Origin: Burkholderiales bacterium | Lineage (GTDB): Bacteria > Pseudomonadota > Gammaproteobacteria > Burkholderiales > Burkholderiaceae_C | Length of the DNA: 64,000 nt | Assembly (NCBI GenBank): GCA_016191525.1 | Contig: JACPOK010000019.1 | Location: 62,001-126,000, forward strand | Direction: 5' to 3' | In this document: piece by piece, positions 47,986 to 56,936 of the stretch | How the letters are laid out: each line of letters begins with the position of its first letter | How positions within the stretch are numbered: the first letter of the stretch is position 1 | Notes under the pieces: generated by a model | The model's database searches: none | What the model saw: only the letters and a program-made list of their open reading frames with translations | Told to the model about the DNA's origin: nothing | Made by a program: the position numbers and the translations under genes

Positions 47986-48441
47986 ATGTCTACTTTCAGC
48001 GCAAAACCCGCTGAGGTCGTGCACGAGTGGTTTGTGGTTGACGCGACCGACAAGGTCCTCGGACGAGTAGCCAGCGAAGTTGCTCTCCGTTTGCGCGGCA
48101 AACACAAGGCCATTTACACGCCTCACGTCGATACCGGTGACTTCATCGTCGTCATCAACGCAGCCCAGCTGCGCGTGACCGGTACCAAGAACCAGGACAA
48201 GGTCTACTACCGCCACTCGGGTTACCCGGGCGGCATCAGTGCCACCAACTTCCGCGACATGCAGGCCAAGCACCCCGGCCGCGCGCTGGAAAAGGCCGTC
48301 AAGGGCATGCTGCCCAAGGGCCCGCTCGGCTACGCCATGATCAAGAAGCTCAAGGTGTACGGCGGTGCAGAGCACCCCCACACCGCCCAGCAGCCCAAGC
48401 CGCTGGAAATCCAGTCCAAAGGAAACGGGGTCTCCCAATGA
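47986..48441 (+). CDS. rplM: 50S ribosomal protein L13
   Basis: The 151-aa protein shows the L13 core [39 protein letters not shown] near 75 and [12 protein letters not shown] near 105-117. It is about 9 residues longer than the E. coli protein (C-terminal extension). Its stop overlaps the rpsI start, ATGA, giving translational coupling. Confidence 0.97.
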   Translation: MSTFSAKPAEVVHEWFVVDATDKVLGRVASEVALRLRGKHKAIYTPHVDTGDFIVVINAAQLRVTGTKNQDKVYYRHSGYPGGISATNFRDMQAKHPGRALEKAVKGMLPKGPLGYAMIKKLKVYGGAEHPHTAQQPKPLEIQSKGNGVSQ

Positions 48442-48830
48442 TCGGTGATTGGAACAACGGCACCGGCCGCCGCAAGAGCAGCGTGGCCCGCGTGTTCATG
48501 AAAAAGGGCACGGGCAAGATCACGGTGAACGACAAGGACATCGAAGAATTCTTCGGCCGCCAGACGTCCATCATGATCGTCAAGCAACCCCTGTTCCTGA
48601 CGAACCACGTCGAGACGTTTGACATCAAGGTCAACGTGCACGGCGGCGGCGAATCCGGCCAGGCCGGCGCCACGCGCCACGGCATCACCCGCGCCCTGAT
48701 CGACTATGACGCGGCGCTCAAGCCCGCGCTGTCGCAAGCCGGTTTCGTGACGCGTGACGCGCGCGAAGTCGAGCGCAAGAAGGTCGGCCTGCACTCCGCA
48801 CGCCGCCGCAAGCAGTTCAGCAAGCGCTGA
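48438..48830 (+). CDS. rpsI: 30S ribosomal protein S9
   Basis: The 130-aa protein includes [27 protein letters not shown] and the C-terminal [24 protein letters not shown] with the KR tail that contacts P-site tRNA. Standard length and order after rplM. Confidence 0.97.
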   Translation: MIGDWNNGTGRRKSSVARVFMKKGTGKITVNDKDIEEFFGRQTSIMIVKQPLFLTNHVETFDIKVNVHGGGESGQAGATRHGITRALIDYDAALKPALSQAGFVTRDAREVERKKVGLHSARRRKQFSKR

Positions 48831-48833
48831 TAT

Positions 48834-48910
48834 GGCCCCCACGCTTGGCACTTCGTGCGCTGCGCTGCCCCCCGAGGGGGCTTCAGCCGCCTCGGGGCGG
48901 CCCAGCGTCG
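48834..48910. repeat. GC-rich extragenic repeat with two hairpins
   Basis: After rpsI, GCCCCC-CGA-GGGGGC (48867-48881) and GCCGC...GCGGC (48886-48901) form two stems, preceded by GCTTGGCACTTCGTGC. The composition and hairpin pair resemble extragenic repeats I recall from related Comamonadaceae; no second copy is in this window. Confidence 0.55.
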
Positions 48911-48934
48911 GCTGAGCGCTTTCGCCCCGGATAC

Positions 48935-48965
48935 AAAGCCGCACAAGTTCGCTTGGTGCGGCTTT
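48935..48965 (+). terminator. Terminator of rplM-rpsI
   Basis: AAAGCCGCAC (48935-48944) and GTGCGGCTTT (48956-48965) form a 10-bp stem with an inner AAG-TTCG-CTT hairpin and one bulged G. The stable UUCG tetraloop supports a real terminator. Confidence 0.82.
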
Positions 48966-48989
48966 GTTGTCTGGGGCACCATCAAGCCC

Positions 48990-49697
48990 ATGCGTTTCCG
49001 CCTGCTCCGCCGCCGCCTGACCATCAGCGCACCGCGCATGGCGGTGCGCAGCGCCATGCCATGGCCGCTGCGCTGGGTGGGCGTGGCCGTGGTGCTGGGT
49101 TTCTGCGCGGCCGTGAGCCTGTGGGCCTTTGAATTTGGCAAGGGCATCGCGGGGCTGGACAGCGGCGCCAAGGAAGAACTGGTGCGCCTGCGCGCCGATG
49201 CGGACAAGTTGCGCGAGGAGCGCGACAAGGCGCAGTCGGTGCTCAATACCTCCGCCAGCCTCATTACCGCCGAGAAATCCGCCCAGGAGCGCATGGCATC
49301 CCAGCTGAAGGCGCTGGAAGCGGAGAACCGGGCGCTGCGCGACGACCTGGGCTTTTTCGAAAAGCTGATTCCTTCCAGCGGGGCCGAGGGCGTGGCCATC
49401 CGCGGCCTGCAGGCCGAGGTGATAGGCGCCGGCCAGCTCAAGTGGCAGGTGCTGCTGATGCAGCCCGACAAGAAGGCGCCTGAATTCCGCGGCAAGCTGG
49501 AGCTCAGCATTTCCGGCTTGCTCAACGGCAAGCCCTGGACCATGGAGCCCCCCGGCGGCGCGCAGCCACTGCAGTTCCGGCAGTACCGCCGGCTGGAAGG
49601 CATGATCGACTTGCCACCCCAGGCCGTGGTAAAAAACGTTTCCGCCCGGCTGGTTGAAGGCACCGCCACCCGGGGCGTGCAGAGCATCAAGCTGTAG
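48990..49697 (+). CDS. Membrane-anchored coiled-coil protein (DUF6776-like)
   Basis: The 235-aa product has a basic N-terminus, one membrane helix (WVGVAVVLGFCAAVSLWAF, about residues 29-50), and a long coiled coil (about 60-125, rich in Ala/Glu/Lys: LVRLRADADKLREERDK). A C-terminal beta domain (QVLLMQPDKKAPEFRGKLELSISG...) follows, predicted periplasmic. I chose the ATG at 48990, after the terminator. It sits just ahead of bactofilin, so it may act in envelope or cytoskeletal organisation; unverified. Confidence 0.8.
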   Translation: MRFRLLRRRLTISAPRMAVRSAMPWPLRWVGVAVVLGFCAAVSLWAFEFGKGIAGLDSGAKEELVRLRADADKLREERDKAQSVLNTSASLITAEKSAQERMASQLKALEAENRALRDDLGFFEKLIPSSGAEGVAIRGLQAEVIGAGQLKWQVLLMQPDKKAPEFRGKLELSISGLLNGKPWTMEPPGGAQPLQFRQYRRLEGMIDLPPQAVVKNVSARLVEGTATRGVQSIKL

Positions 49698-49726
49698 CCC
49701 CAGAAACCCTTCGTTGGAGAAAACCC

Positions 49727-50122
49727 ATGTTTGGCAAAAAAGTGCAGCCGCCCATCAAGAGCCTGATCGCCCAGGGCAGCCGGATCGAGGGTGACATCAA
49801 GTTCATCGAGGGCCTGCGCATCGATGGCGAGGTGTTCGGCGACATCCGAGCCAACCCGGAGCAGCCCAGCATCCTGGTGATCTCCGAGGCGGCGCTGGTG
49901 CAGGGGGAAATTCACGCCGACCACGTGATCATCAACGGCAACGTGCGCGGGCCCGTCCATGCCCGCGAACTGCTGGAACTGCAGCCAAAAGCCAACATCG
50001 AAGGCGATGTGTCCTACAAGGCGCTGGAAATGCACCAGGGCGCCGTGATCGCCGGCCAGCTGCGGCCCCTGCTGGACGCCGACGAAAAGCCCTTACTCAA
50101 GCTGGCGGCAAATAACTTCTAG
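49727..50122 (+). CDS. Bactofilin (polymer-forming cytoskeletal protein)
   Basis: The 131-aa protein is a right-handed beta-helix built of short repeats: IEGDIKFIEGLRIDGEVFGDI, SILVISEAALVQGEIHADHVIINGNVRGPVHA and NIEGDVSYKALEMHQGAVIAGQL. Bactofilins polymerise without nucleotide and place cell-wall enzymes or stalk proteins at the membrane. The ATG has GGAG ahead. The M23 peptidase 1.5 kb away is a plausible partner in this neighbourhood. Confidence 0.92.
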   Translation: MFGKKVQPPIKSLIAQGSRIEGDIKFIEGLRIDGEVFGDIRANPEQPSILVISEAALVQGEIHADHVIINGNVRGPVHARELLELQPKANIEGDVSYKALEMHQGAVIAGQLRPLLDADEKPLLKLAANNF

Positions 50123-50184
50123 CCTGAATTCCCGAGCGATTTAGCGTACTATTTGAACTCACGAGTCATCCGGAGCAGTCCCCC

Positions 50185-50550
50185 ATGAGCGCAGTAGCCG
50201 AAAACGTCCAGACCGAAATGCCCGCACCGCTGGTCTTCACCGACAGCGCGGCAGCCAAGGTTGCCGACCTGATTGCCGAAGAAGGCAATGCGGAGCTGAA
50301 GTTGCGCGTGTTCGTGCAGGGCGGCGGCTGCTCTGGCTTCCAGTACGGCTTCACCTTCGACGAAATCACCAACGACGACGACACGGTGATGACCAAGAAC
50401 GGCGTCTCGCTGCTGATCGACGCCATGAGCTACCAGTACCTGGTGGGCGCAGAGATCGACTACAAGGAAGACCTGCAGGGCGCGCAGTTCGTGATCAAGA
50501 ACCCCAACGCCACCAGCACCTGCGGCTGCGGCTCCAGCTTCTCGACCTAA
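50185..50550 (+). CDS. erpA: Iron-sulfur cluster insertion protein
   Basis: The 121-aa A-type carrier delivers Fe-S clusters to apoproteins (such as IspG/IspH). The three conserved cysteines are in [15 protein letters not shown] near residue 46 and [10 protein letters not shown] at the end. Start chosen at MSAVAEN (CCGGAG upstream). Its 3' end overlaps the convergent anmK by 4 bases. Confidence 0.95.
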   Translation: MSAVAENVQTEMPAPLVFTDSAAAKVADLIAEEGNAELKLRVFVQGGGCSGFQYGFTFDEITNDDDTVMTKNGVSLLIDAMSYQYLVGAEIDYKEDLQGAQFVIKNPNATSTCGCGSSFST

Positions 50551-51656
50551 GCTGGATACACAGCACCCAGCACACGGGCGCCATGGGCGCCCGTTGTACT
50601 TGTGAGCTCCAGTTTCTCGCGGCGCGCGGTCTTGCGCGCCAGCCAGGCGAACGCCGTGGCTTCCACCTGCAGCGGCGGCAGGCCCGAGTCGGCGCTGGAG
50701 GCCACCTGCACATCGGGCAGCAGGGCGCGCAGCCGGCGCATCAGGTAGGTATTGAGCGCGCCGCCGCCGCAGACGATCAGCCGCTGCAGCCCCGGCTCGT
50801 GGCGCAGCACATCGGCGCTGCAGGCCCGCGCCGTGAGCTCGGCCAGCGTGGCCTGCACATCAACTGCCGCCAGCCCGCCATGCGCCTTGAGGTGACCGGC
50901 AAGCCAGGGTTCGTTGAACAGGTCGCGCCCGGTGCTCTTGGGCGGCAGCTTGGCGAAATAGCTTTCCGCCAGCAATGCCTGCAGCAGGGCAGGCACTGCG
51001 GTGCCGCCTGCGCCCCACGCGCCTCCGTCATCAAAGGGCTGGGCTGTGTGCTGCATGCACCAGGCGTCCATCAGCCCGTTGCCCGGGCCGCAGTCGAACC
51101 CCAGCATCGTGCCGTCGGCGCGCAACAGGGTGAGGTTGGAAATGCCGCCGATGTTCAGCACGCCCACGGTTTCGCCGCGCCGCCCGAACAGCGCCTGGTG
51201 GAAGAAGGGGGCCAGCGGCGCGCCCTGGCCGCCGGCGGCCACGTCGCGGCTGCGGAAATCGGCGATCACGTCGATGCCGGTCAGCTCGGCCAGCAGGGCG
51301 GGCTGGTTCAGCTGCAGCGTGTAGCCCGTGCCGTCGAATTCCTGCGGCCGGTGGCGCACGGTCTGGCCGTGGGCGCCTATGGCCTGCACGGAGGAAGCCG
51401 TGGCGCCGGCGCCTTCGAGCAGTTGCTCCACCACCTGCGCATACACGCGCACCAGGGCGTTCCCGGCCAAGGCCGCGCGATGCAGTTCGCCCGGGCCGCT
51501 GGCGTTCAGGGCCAGCAGTTCCGCCTTCAGTTCGGCCGGAAAGGGGGCGCTCGCATGCGCGATCACCAGCGGGGTGGTGGGTGAGAAATCGGCCAGCACG
51601 CCGTCCACGCCGTCGAGCGACGTGCCGGACATCAGGCCGATGTAGAAATCAGGCAT
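50547..51656 (-). CDS. anmK: Anhydro-N-acetylmuramic acid kinase
   Basis: The 369-aa kinase recycles cell-wall anhydroMurNAc, opening its ring and phosphorylating it. Family signatures: [19 protein letters not shown] at the start, [11 protein letters not shown] near 95, GGISNLT near 170, [10 protein letters not shown] near 187-197 and [14 protein letters not shown] near 290-305. Normal length. Confidence 0.95.
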   Translation of the reverse strand: MPDFYIGLMSGTSLDGVDGVLADFSPTTPLVIAHASAPFPAELKAELLALNASGPGELHRAALAGNALVRVYAQVVEQLLEGAGATASSVQAIGAHGQTVRHRPQEFDGTGYTLQLNQPALLAELTGIDVIADFRSRDVAAGGQGAPLAPFFHQALFGRRGETVGVLNIGGISNLTLLRADGTMLGFDCGPGNGLMDAWCMQHTAQPFDDGGAWGAGGTAVPALLQALLAESYFAKLPPKSTGRDLFNEPWLAGHLKAHGGLAAVDVQATLAELTARACSADVLRHEPGLQRLIVCGGGALNTYLMRRLRALLPDVQVASSADSGLPPLQVEATAFAWLARKTARREKLELTSTTGAHGARVLGAVYPA

Positions 51657-51699
51657 GCGGCGATGTTAGCCCGCGGGGAACATGCCCCCGCGCGGGCCC

Positions 51700-53055
51700 T
51701 TACTGGGCGCTGGCCAGGGTGCTCAGCGCGGCGGTTGCCAGCTGGGCGCGCATCAGGCCGGCCACCCGGTCGAAGGCGGGGCGGGCGGCAACCGACACGT
51801 TGACGGCTTCGCTACGGCGGGCCATCAGCATCGGGTCCTGATGGACGCCATTGACGCGGAATTCGAAGTGCAGGTGCGGGCCGGTGGCCCAGCCCGTCAT
51901 GCCGACTGCGCCGACGCTCTGGCCCTGCTTGACGGCCTGGCCGCGCTGCACGCCGATGCGCGAGAGGTGGGCGTACACCGTCTTGTCCTTGGGGCTGTGC
52001 TGGATGATGACTACGTTGCCGAAGCCGTTCTGCACGCCCGCGAATTCGACGACGCCGTCACCGATGGTGCGCACCGCCGTGCCCATGGGTGCGCCGTAGT
52101 CGGTGCCCAGGTGGGCTTTCCATTGCTGCAGGATGGGGTGGAAGCGCATCGAGAAGCCGCTGGTCACGCGCGAGAATTCCATCGGCGAGGCCAGGTACGA
52201 GCTGGCCAGGCTCTTGCCATCCAGCGTGTAGTAGCCGCCCTTTTGCCCCGGCTCCTGGAACCACACGGCCTGGTACAGCTTGCCCTTGTTGACGAACTCG
52301 GCCGAGAGCACGCGGCCGGTGCGCAGCGGCTCGCCGTCGGCTTCCAGCGATTCATAGACGATGCTGAAGCGGTCGTCGCGGTGCAGCGCACGGTGGAAAT
52401 CGATGTCGGATGAGAAGATCTCGGTCAGCTGCGTGGCCACGGCGTCGGGCACGCGCGACTCGTCGGCGGCGGCGAACAGCGAGGTGCGGATCACGCCGCC
52501 GGAAAGCCGCGCATTCGGCACAAGGGGCGCCACTTCGACGCGGGCGCTGAACTGGCCTTGCGGCGTGCGCTCGATGACCAGCCGGCGGAAGCTGCCGGTG
52601 TCGTCAGGCGCCCAGCGCACGATGAGCTTGTCCAGCGCGTTGGTGCGGCTGGCCTCGGCGGTGACCGTACGGCCGGCGCGGCCCAGGACCACGGTGCGGA
52701 AGGTGTTCTCGGTGCGCAGGAAGGCGGCAGCCGCCGCGTCGTCGATGCCCAGGCGCTTGAGCAGCGACTCGGCCGAATCGGTGGAGCGCACGACTTCCGA
52801 ACGGAACAGCTTCAGGCTGTACAGGTCCAGCGCATCGGCCTGGGCGGCCAGGCGATGCGGAAGCACGGCCTCGACAACTTCGCGCACCGGCAGCGCCGCC
52901 GCGTCGGGGCCAAGCGATGCGACGGCGAACGCCGCGCCGCCGCCGCCCAGCATCAGCGCAGCCACCAGGGCCGTGACATGCTTCGGGTGATGTTCCAGCG
53001 TGCGAACCGCGCGAGTCAAAAGTGCCTCAGCCGCGGTGATGAAACCGTTTTTCAA
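51700..53055 (-). CDS. M23-family peptidoglycan DD-endopeptidase (MepM-like)
   Basis: The 451-aa protein has one N-terminal helix (about 28-48), a cap-type domain and a C-terminal M23 zinc peptidase: FHPILQQWKAHLGTDYGAPMGT (His and Asp ligands, near 312-332) and GPHLHFEFRVNG near 395-405 (His-x-His). It cuts meso-DAP crosslinks for wall growth. The gene is divergent from tyrS, 172 bases apart. Confidence 0.92.
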   Translation of the reverse strand: MKNGFITAAEALLTRAVRTLEHHPKHVTALVAALMLGGGGAAFAVASLGPDAAALPVREVVEAVLPHRLAAQADALDLYSLKLFRSEVVRSTDSAESLLKRLGIDDAAAAAFLRTENTFRTVVLGRAGRTVTAEASRTNALDKLIVRWAPDDTGSFRRLVIERTPQGQFSARVEVAPLVPNARLSGGVIRTSLFAAADESRVPDAVATQLTEIFSSDIDFHRALHRDDRFSIVYESLEADGEPLRTGRVLSAEFVNKGKLYQAVWFQEPGQKGGYYTLDGKSLASSYLASPMEFSRVTSGFSMRFHPILQQWKAHLGTDYGAPMGTAVRTIGDGVVEFAGVQNGFGNVVIIQHSPKDKTVYAHLSRIGVQRGQAVKQGQSVGAVGMTGWATGPHLHFEFRVNGVHQDPMLMARRSEAVNVSVAARPAFDRVAGLMRAQLATAALSTLASAQ

Positions 53056-53227
53056 AAGTGAAATCCTTACGGGGGGAGTTCTGTTTGTCCTACGCCAGGG
53101 TAGGAGGTTCCCTACAAGTTACACCAGGACTGCTCTAAGCGCAAATCCTGCCCCTTTAGAATCCGACCAACGCGATGGGGTGCCGGAGTATGCCATCTGC
53201 CCGGTCCGGAAACCTGAAAAATCCCTT

Positions 53228-54463
53228 ATGAATCAAGCCGCTGTTACAAAAAACTATCCCGTGACGGACGCCGTCCGCGAGGCCCTGGCGGTGACCCTGC
53301 GCGGCACGGATGAGCTGCTACCCGTGGAGGAATGGACCTACAAGCTCTCGCGCTCCGCGGCCACAGGCATTCCGCTGCGCATCAAACTCGGACTGGACCC
53401 CACGGCGCCCGATATTCACGTAGGACACACCGTAGTCCTGAACAAGATGCGCCAGCTGCAGGACCTGGGGCACACGGTGATCTTCCTGATCGGCGATTTC
53501 ACCTCGATGATCGGCGACCCTTCCGGCCGCAATACCACCCGCCCGCCGCTCACGGTGGAGCAGATCAAGTCCAACGCCGAAACCTATCGCGCCCAGGCCG
53601 ACAAGATCCTGGACCCGGCCAGGACCGAGCTGCGCTACAACAGCGAGTGGAGCGATCCGCTGGGCGCCCGCGGCATGATCCAGCTGGCCGCCAAATACAC
53701 GGTGGCGCGGATGATGGAGCGCAACGACTTTCATGACCGCTTCAAGGCCGGCACCTCGATCAGCGTGCATGAATTCCTCTACCCGCTGATGCAGGGCTAT
53801 GACTCGGTGGCCCTGAAGAGCGACCTCGAGCTGGGCGGCACCGACCAGAAGTTCAACCTGCTGATGGGCCGCCACCTGCAGCAGGAATACGGCCAGGAGC
53901 CGCAATGCATCCTCACCATGCCGCTGCTGGAAGGCACCGACGGCGTGGAGAAGATGTCCAAGAGCAAGAACAACTACATCGGCATCAGCGAAGACGCCAA
54001 CACGATGTTCGCCAAGGTGCTGTCGATCTCCGATGTGCTGATGTGGCGCTGGTTCACCCTGCTCAGCTTCAGGAGCGAGGCCGACATCGCCGCGCTGAAA
54101 AAGGAAGTGGAAGGCGGGCGCAATCCCAAGGACGCCAAGGTCATGCTGGCCCGCGAGATCACCGCCCGCTTCCACAGCATGCAGGCGGCCGATGCGGCGG
54201 AGCAGGACTTCAGCAACCGCAGCAAGGGCGGCGTGCCCGACGATATTCCCGAAGTGCAGCTCTCCGGCGCGCCGCTGGGCATAGGCGCGTTGCTCAAGCA
54301 GGCGGGCCTGGCGCCCTCCAGCAGCGAAGCGAACCGCCTGATCGAGGGCGGCGGCGTGCGGGTGGATTCGTCAGTCGTGAGCGACAAGGCGCTCAAGCTC
54401 GCCGCCGGCAGCTATGTGGTGCAGGTGGGCAAGCGCAAATTCGCGAAAGTCATCTTGGCCTAG
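53228..54463 (+). CDS. tyrS: Tyrosyl-tRNA synthetase
   Basis: The 411-aa class I synthetase shows the HIGH-like HVGHTVVLNKM near residue 63, GGTDQKFNLLMGR near 200 and KMSKS near 244, with an S4 domain at the C-terminus. This HVGH form is of the TyrZ type, distinct from the E. coli TyrS HIGH pattern, though both are widespread. ATG at 53228 chosen because the earlier frame is the untranslated region of the divergent promoter. Confidence 0.95.
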   Translation: MNQAAVTKNYPVTDAVREALAVTLRGTDELLPVEEWTYKLSRSAATGIPLRIKLGLDPTAPDIHVGHTVVLNKMRQLQDLGHTVIFLIGDFTSMIGDPSGRNTTRPPLTVEQIKSNAETYRAQADKILDPARTELRYNSEWSDPLGARGMIQLAAKYTVARMMERNDFHDRFKAGTSISVHEFLYPLMQGYDSVALKSDLELGGTDQKFNLLMGRHLQQEYGQEPQCILTMPLLEGTDGVEKMSKSKNNYIGISEDANTMFAKVLSISDVLMWRWFTLLSFRSEADIAALKKEVEGGRNPKDAKVMLAREITARFHSMQAADAAEQDFSNRSKGGVPDDIPEVQLSGAPLGIGALLKQAGLAPSSSEANRLIEGGGVRVDSSVVSDKALKLAAGSYVVQVGKRKFAKVILA

Positions 54464-54475
54464 CCTGTGGCTTTT

Positions 54476-54494
54476 TTGTACATGCGTTGTACAA
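54476..54494. promoter_or_regulatory. vapBC operator overlapping a -10
   Basis: TTGTACA-TGCGT-TGTACAA is a perfect 7-bp palindrome with a 5-base spacer, 7 bases before vapB. TACAAT at its end serves as a -10, so VapB/VapBC binding would block it. Confidence 0.78.
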
Positions 54495-54501
54495 TGAGGC
54501 C

Positions 54502-54783
54502 ATGATCACCAACATCGACATCGACGAAGCTGTCGTGGCCGAGGCCATGAAGCTGTCGGGCGCGCGCACCAAGCGCGAGGTGGTTGACCGGGCCTTGCGT
54601 GAGATGGTGGCGCGCGCGAAGCGGCCTTCCATCCGCGAGCTTTTCGGCATTGGCGGCATCGACCCCGACTACGACCACAAGGTGGCGCGAGGGGCCGGGC
54701 CCTGGGTCCGGGTCGAGGAGCCTCGCGCCACTTACCGCGCGGAAAAACCGGTGCCCCGAAAGCCGGCCGGCAAGAAGCGCTGA
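54502..54783 (+). CDS. vapB: VapB antitoxin
   Basis: The 93-aa protein is a VapB-type antitoxin: N-terminal ribbon-helix-like ITNIDIDEAVVAEAMKLSGARTKREVVDRALREMVARAK, and a flexible C-terminal part with SIRELFGIGGIDPDYDHK that binds VapC. ATG at 54502. Two bases from vapC. Directly after tyrS, with its own promoter and operator. Confidence 0.87.
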   Translation: MITNIDIDEAVVAEAMKLSGARTKREVVDRALREMVARAKRPSIRELFGIGGIDPDYDHKVARGAGPWVRVEEPRATYRAEKPVPRKPAGKKR

Positions 54784-54785
54784 AC

Positions 54786-55199
54786 ATGCTGCTGCTTGAC
54801 GCCAGCGTGTGGATCGACCTGCTGAGGGGCAACGACAACGGGTCGGTGCGCTACGCCATGGAGCGCGAGCCGTTCGAAGACCTGGCCCTGACCCCGATGA
54901 CATACCTTGAAGTGCTGCAGGGCGCACGCTCAGATGCGGAAATGGGCCAGATGGCGAGCCTGCTGCAGGCCTATGCCCTGCTGGAACCCGCCGCGGGCCT
55001 CGACACCTACGAAGCGGCTGCCCGCATGTACATGACGGCCCGCAGGCGCGGCGTCACGATCCGCACGGCGGTGGATTGCCTGGTGGCGGCAGTGGCCATC
55101 GAACACGGCGCGGTGCTGGTGCACAACGACCGGGATTTTCTCGCGCTGCAGCGGGTGGATGACCGCCTGCAGCTCTATCCCGCAGGCGTTGCGCATTGA
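54786..55199 (+). CDS. vapC: VapC PIN-domain ribonuclease toxin
   Basis: The 137-aa PIN nuclease has the acidic set Asp5 (LLDASVWIDLL), Glu42 (YLEVLQG), Asp97 (TAVDCLVAAVA) and Asp115/Asp117 (HNDRDF), coordinating Mg/Mn. Targets are typically initiator tRNA, 23S rRNA or other tRNA; not known here. Confidence 0.9.
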   Translation: MLLLDASVWIDLLRGNDNGSVRYAMEREPFEDLALTPMTYLEVLQGARSDAEMGQMASLLQAYALLEPAAGLDTYEAAARMYMTARRRGVTIRTAVDCLVAAVAIEHGAVLVHNDRDFLALQRVDDRLQLYPAGVAH

Positions 55200-55209
55200 A
55201 CGCGCTTGC

Positions 55210-55611
55210 TCAAGGTGCCGGCGACGCCAGCGGCTTGCCCTTCTCGACAACATAAACGCCGACCAGCTTGATCGGCGCCGTGCCGTTGTTGTGCGCGTCG
55301 TGCACCACGCCGGCGGGAATCACGAACGACTCGCCCGCCTTGACCTGCCTGGGCGGCTGGCCGTCGATCAGCAGCGTGGCTTCGCCTTCCATCACGTAGC
55401 TGATCTCGTCGCCCGGGTGGGTGTGCCGGCCGGCCTTGGCGCCCGGCGCCACTTCCACGCGGGCCACCACGGCTTCGCGGCCCGGCACCGAAACGTCGCC
55501 TTTGCCGACCATCACGCGCGTGAGGCCGGAGGCCTGGGCAAACAGGGTTCCGGCCGCGATGGCGAGCGCGCCGCCCAGCAGCAGGGCGGCGTGGTTCTTG
55601 TTGATCTTCAT
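55210..55611 (-). CDS. Exported cupin-domain protein
   Basis: The 133-aa precursor has a signal peptide (HAALLLGGALAIAAGTLFAQA). A single cupin barrel carries motif 1 GRHTHPGDEISYVMEG and motif 2 PAGVVHDAHNNG, giving a metal site of three His and one Glu. Single-domain cupins bind metals or small ligands; role unknown. It ends 11 bases from vapC (convergent) and lies 29 bases downstream of the ligand-binding protein gene. Confidence 0.86.
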   Translation of the reverse strand: MKINKNHAALLLGGALAIAAGTLFAQASGLTRVMVGKGDVSVPGREAVVARVEVAPGAKAGRHTHPGDEISYVMEGEATLLIDGQPPRQVKAGESFVIPAGVVHDAHNNGTAPIKLVGVYVVEKGKPLASPAP

Positions 55612-55639
55612 GGGTGTCTCCGTGAGTGGAGACAGGATG

Positions 55640-56785
55640 CTAGCGCATGAAGTTGCCGTTGGGCCCCACGACGGTGATCTCCACGAAGTTGGAGCCGTGG
55701 TGGTTCTGCGGGCTGTAGGCCAGCTGGTAGCCGCCCAGGTCCAGCCGGTTCAGCTTCTCCATCGATTGGGTCAGGCTTTCGGGCGTGGGGTTCCTGCCCG
55801 CGCCGCGCAGGCCTTCGAGCAGGATGCGCCCATTGATGTAGCCCAGGTAGTGGTCGTAGTCCACCGGCTTGCCGGCCTTTTCCATGATGGCGTTGAAGTC
55901 GCGTGCCAGCGGCGTGGTGGCGCGCCAGGGGTAGGGCGTGGCGCGCGACACGGCCAGGCCGCGCGCGTCGTCGCCCAGCGCCTTCAGGATCGAGGAGCCC
56001 ACCGACAGCGAGAAGGTGTACACCGGCACGCCCAGGTAGGCGCGGTTGGCCTTCACGTACGAGACCACAGCCGGCCCCGAGACGATCATGATCACCGCCT
56101 GCGGCTTCGACGCTGCCAGTGCCTGGGCTGCGGCGGCCGCGTCGGCGCCGCTGCTCTCGACCGAGCGCACGCCCGCCACCGTCGCGCCTTCGGAGGCGAT
56201 CACCTTCTCGGCCAGCGGCAGCAGCAGCTTGCCGAACTCGTTGTTCTGGTAGACCACCGCGATGTGGGTGGACTGCACCGCCTTGAGGTTGCGCACCATC
56301 TTCACCAGCTCGTCCGCATAGCTGGCCTGGGTGGTGAAGAAGTAGGGGTTGGGCTGCGCGCGCAGGGCCGGGCTGCCGCTATACACCGAGATCAGCGGCA
56401 CGCGCTTTTCCGCGATGTAGGGCAGGACGGCGGCCGTGGAGGCCGTGCCGACGAAGCCGAAAAGCGCAGTGGCTTCCTGTTGCTCCACCAGCGTGCGCGC
56501 GTTCTCCAGCGAGCGCTTCGCGTCGTAGGCATCGTCCAGCACCACCAGCCTGACGCGCCGCCCGGCGACGCCGCCGCGCTTGTTCACTTCGTCAAACGCC
56601 ATGTTCTGGCCGCCGAACACGCCCACCATCGTGGGCGCCATCATCCCGGACAGCGGCGCGCTCTGGCCGATCACGATGTCGGGCTTTTGCGCGGAGGCAC
56701 CGCGCGGCAGCAGCAGGGGGGCGGCCAGCGCCGCCAGGGCGGCGCGGCGGGAGAAACGGGAAGGGGGAAGGCTTTGGCGGGTCAT
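55640..56785 (-). CDS. ABC-type branched-chain amino acid-like periplasmic ligand-binding protein
   Basis: The 381-aa precursor has a twin-Arg-containing leader (FSRRAALAALAAPLLLPRGASAQ). The LivK-type fold: IVIGQSAPLSG at the start of the mature protein, GFVGTASTAAVLPYI near 105, PYFFTTQASYADEL near 140 and HHGSNFVEITVV at the end. The cognate permease genes are absent. Ligand not predictable; such proteins in this group bind aromatic or aliphatic acids as well as amino acids. The divergent/neighbour AraC regulator lies on the same strand upstream, 151 bases away. Confidence 0.9.
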   Translation of the reverse strand: MTRQSLPPSRFSRRAALAALAAPLLLPRGASAQKPDIVIGQSAPLSGMMAPTMVGVFGGQNMAFDEVNKRGGVAGRRVRLVVLDDAYDAKRSLENARTLVEQQEATALFGFVGTASTAAVLPYIAEKRVPLISVYSGSPALRAQPNPYFFTTQASYADELVKMVRNLKAVQSTHIAVVYQNNEFGKLLLPLAEKVIASEGATVAGVRSVESSGADAAAAAQALAASKPQAVIMIVSGPAVVSYVKANRAYLGVPVYTFSLSVGSSILKALGDDARGLAVSRATPYPWRATTPLARDFNAIMEKAGKPVDYDHYLGYINGRILLEGLRGAGRNPTPESLTQSMEKLNRLDLGGYQLAYSPQNHHGSNFVEITVVGPNGNFMR

Positions 56786-56936
56786 GGCGGGGTCTCCAAC
56801 GTTGTTGTGAAAAAGCCTGACCATCTTTTTCCGCGGCGCCCGCCCGCGTCTATCCAAAAATTGCCGCACACCGGCGGAATTGGCGAAAACTTGCTGTTGC
56901 CCCGCTAGCGAAAACCCTGAGGGGGTCAGGGCGTGC

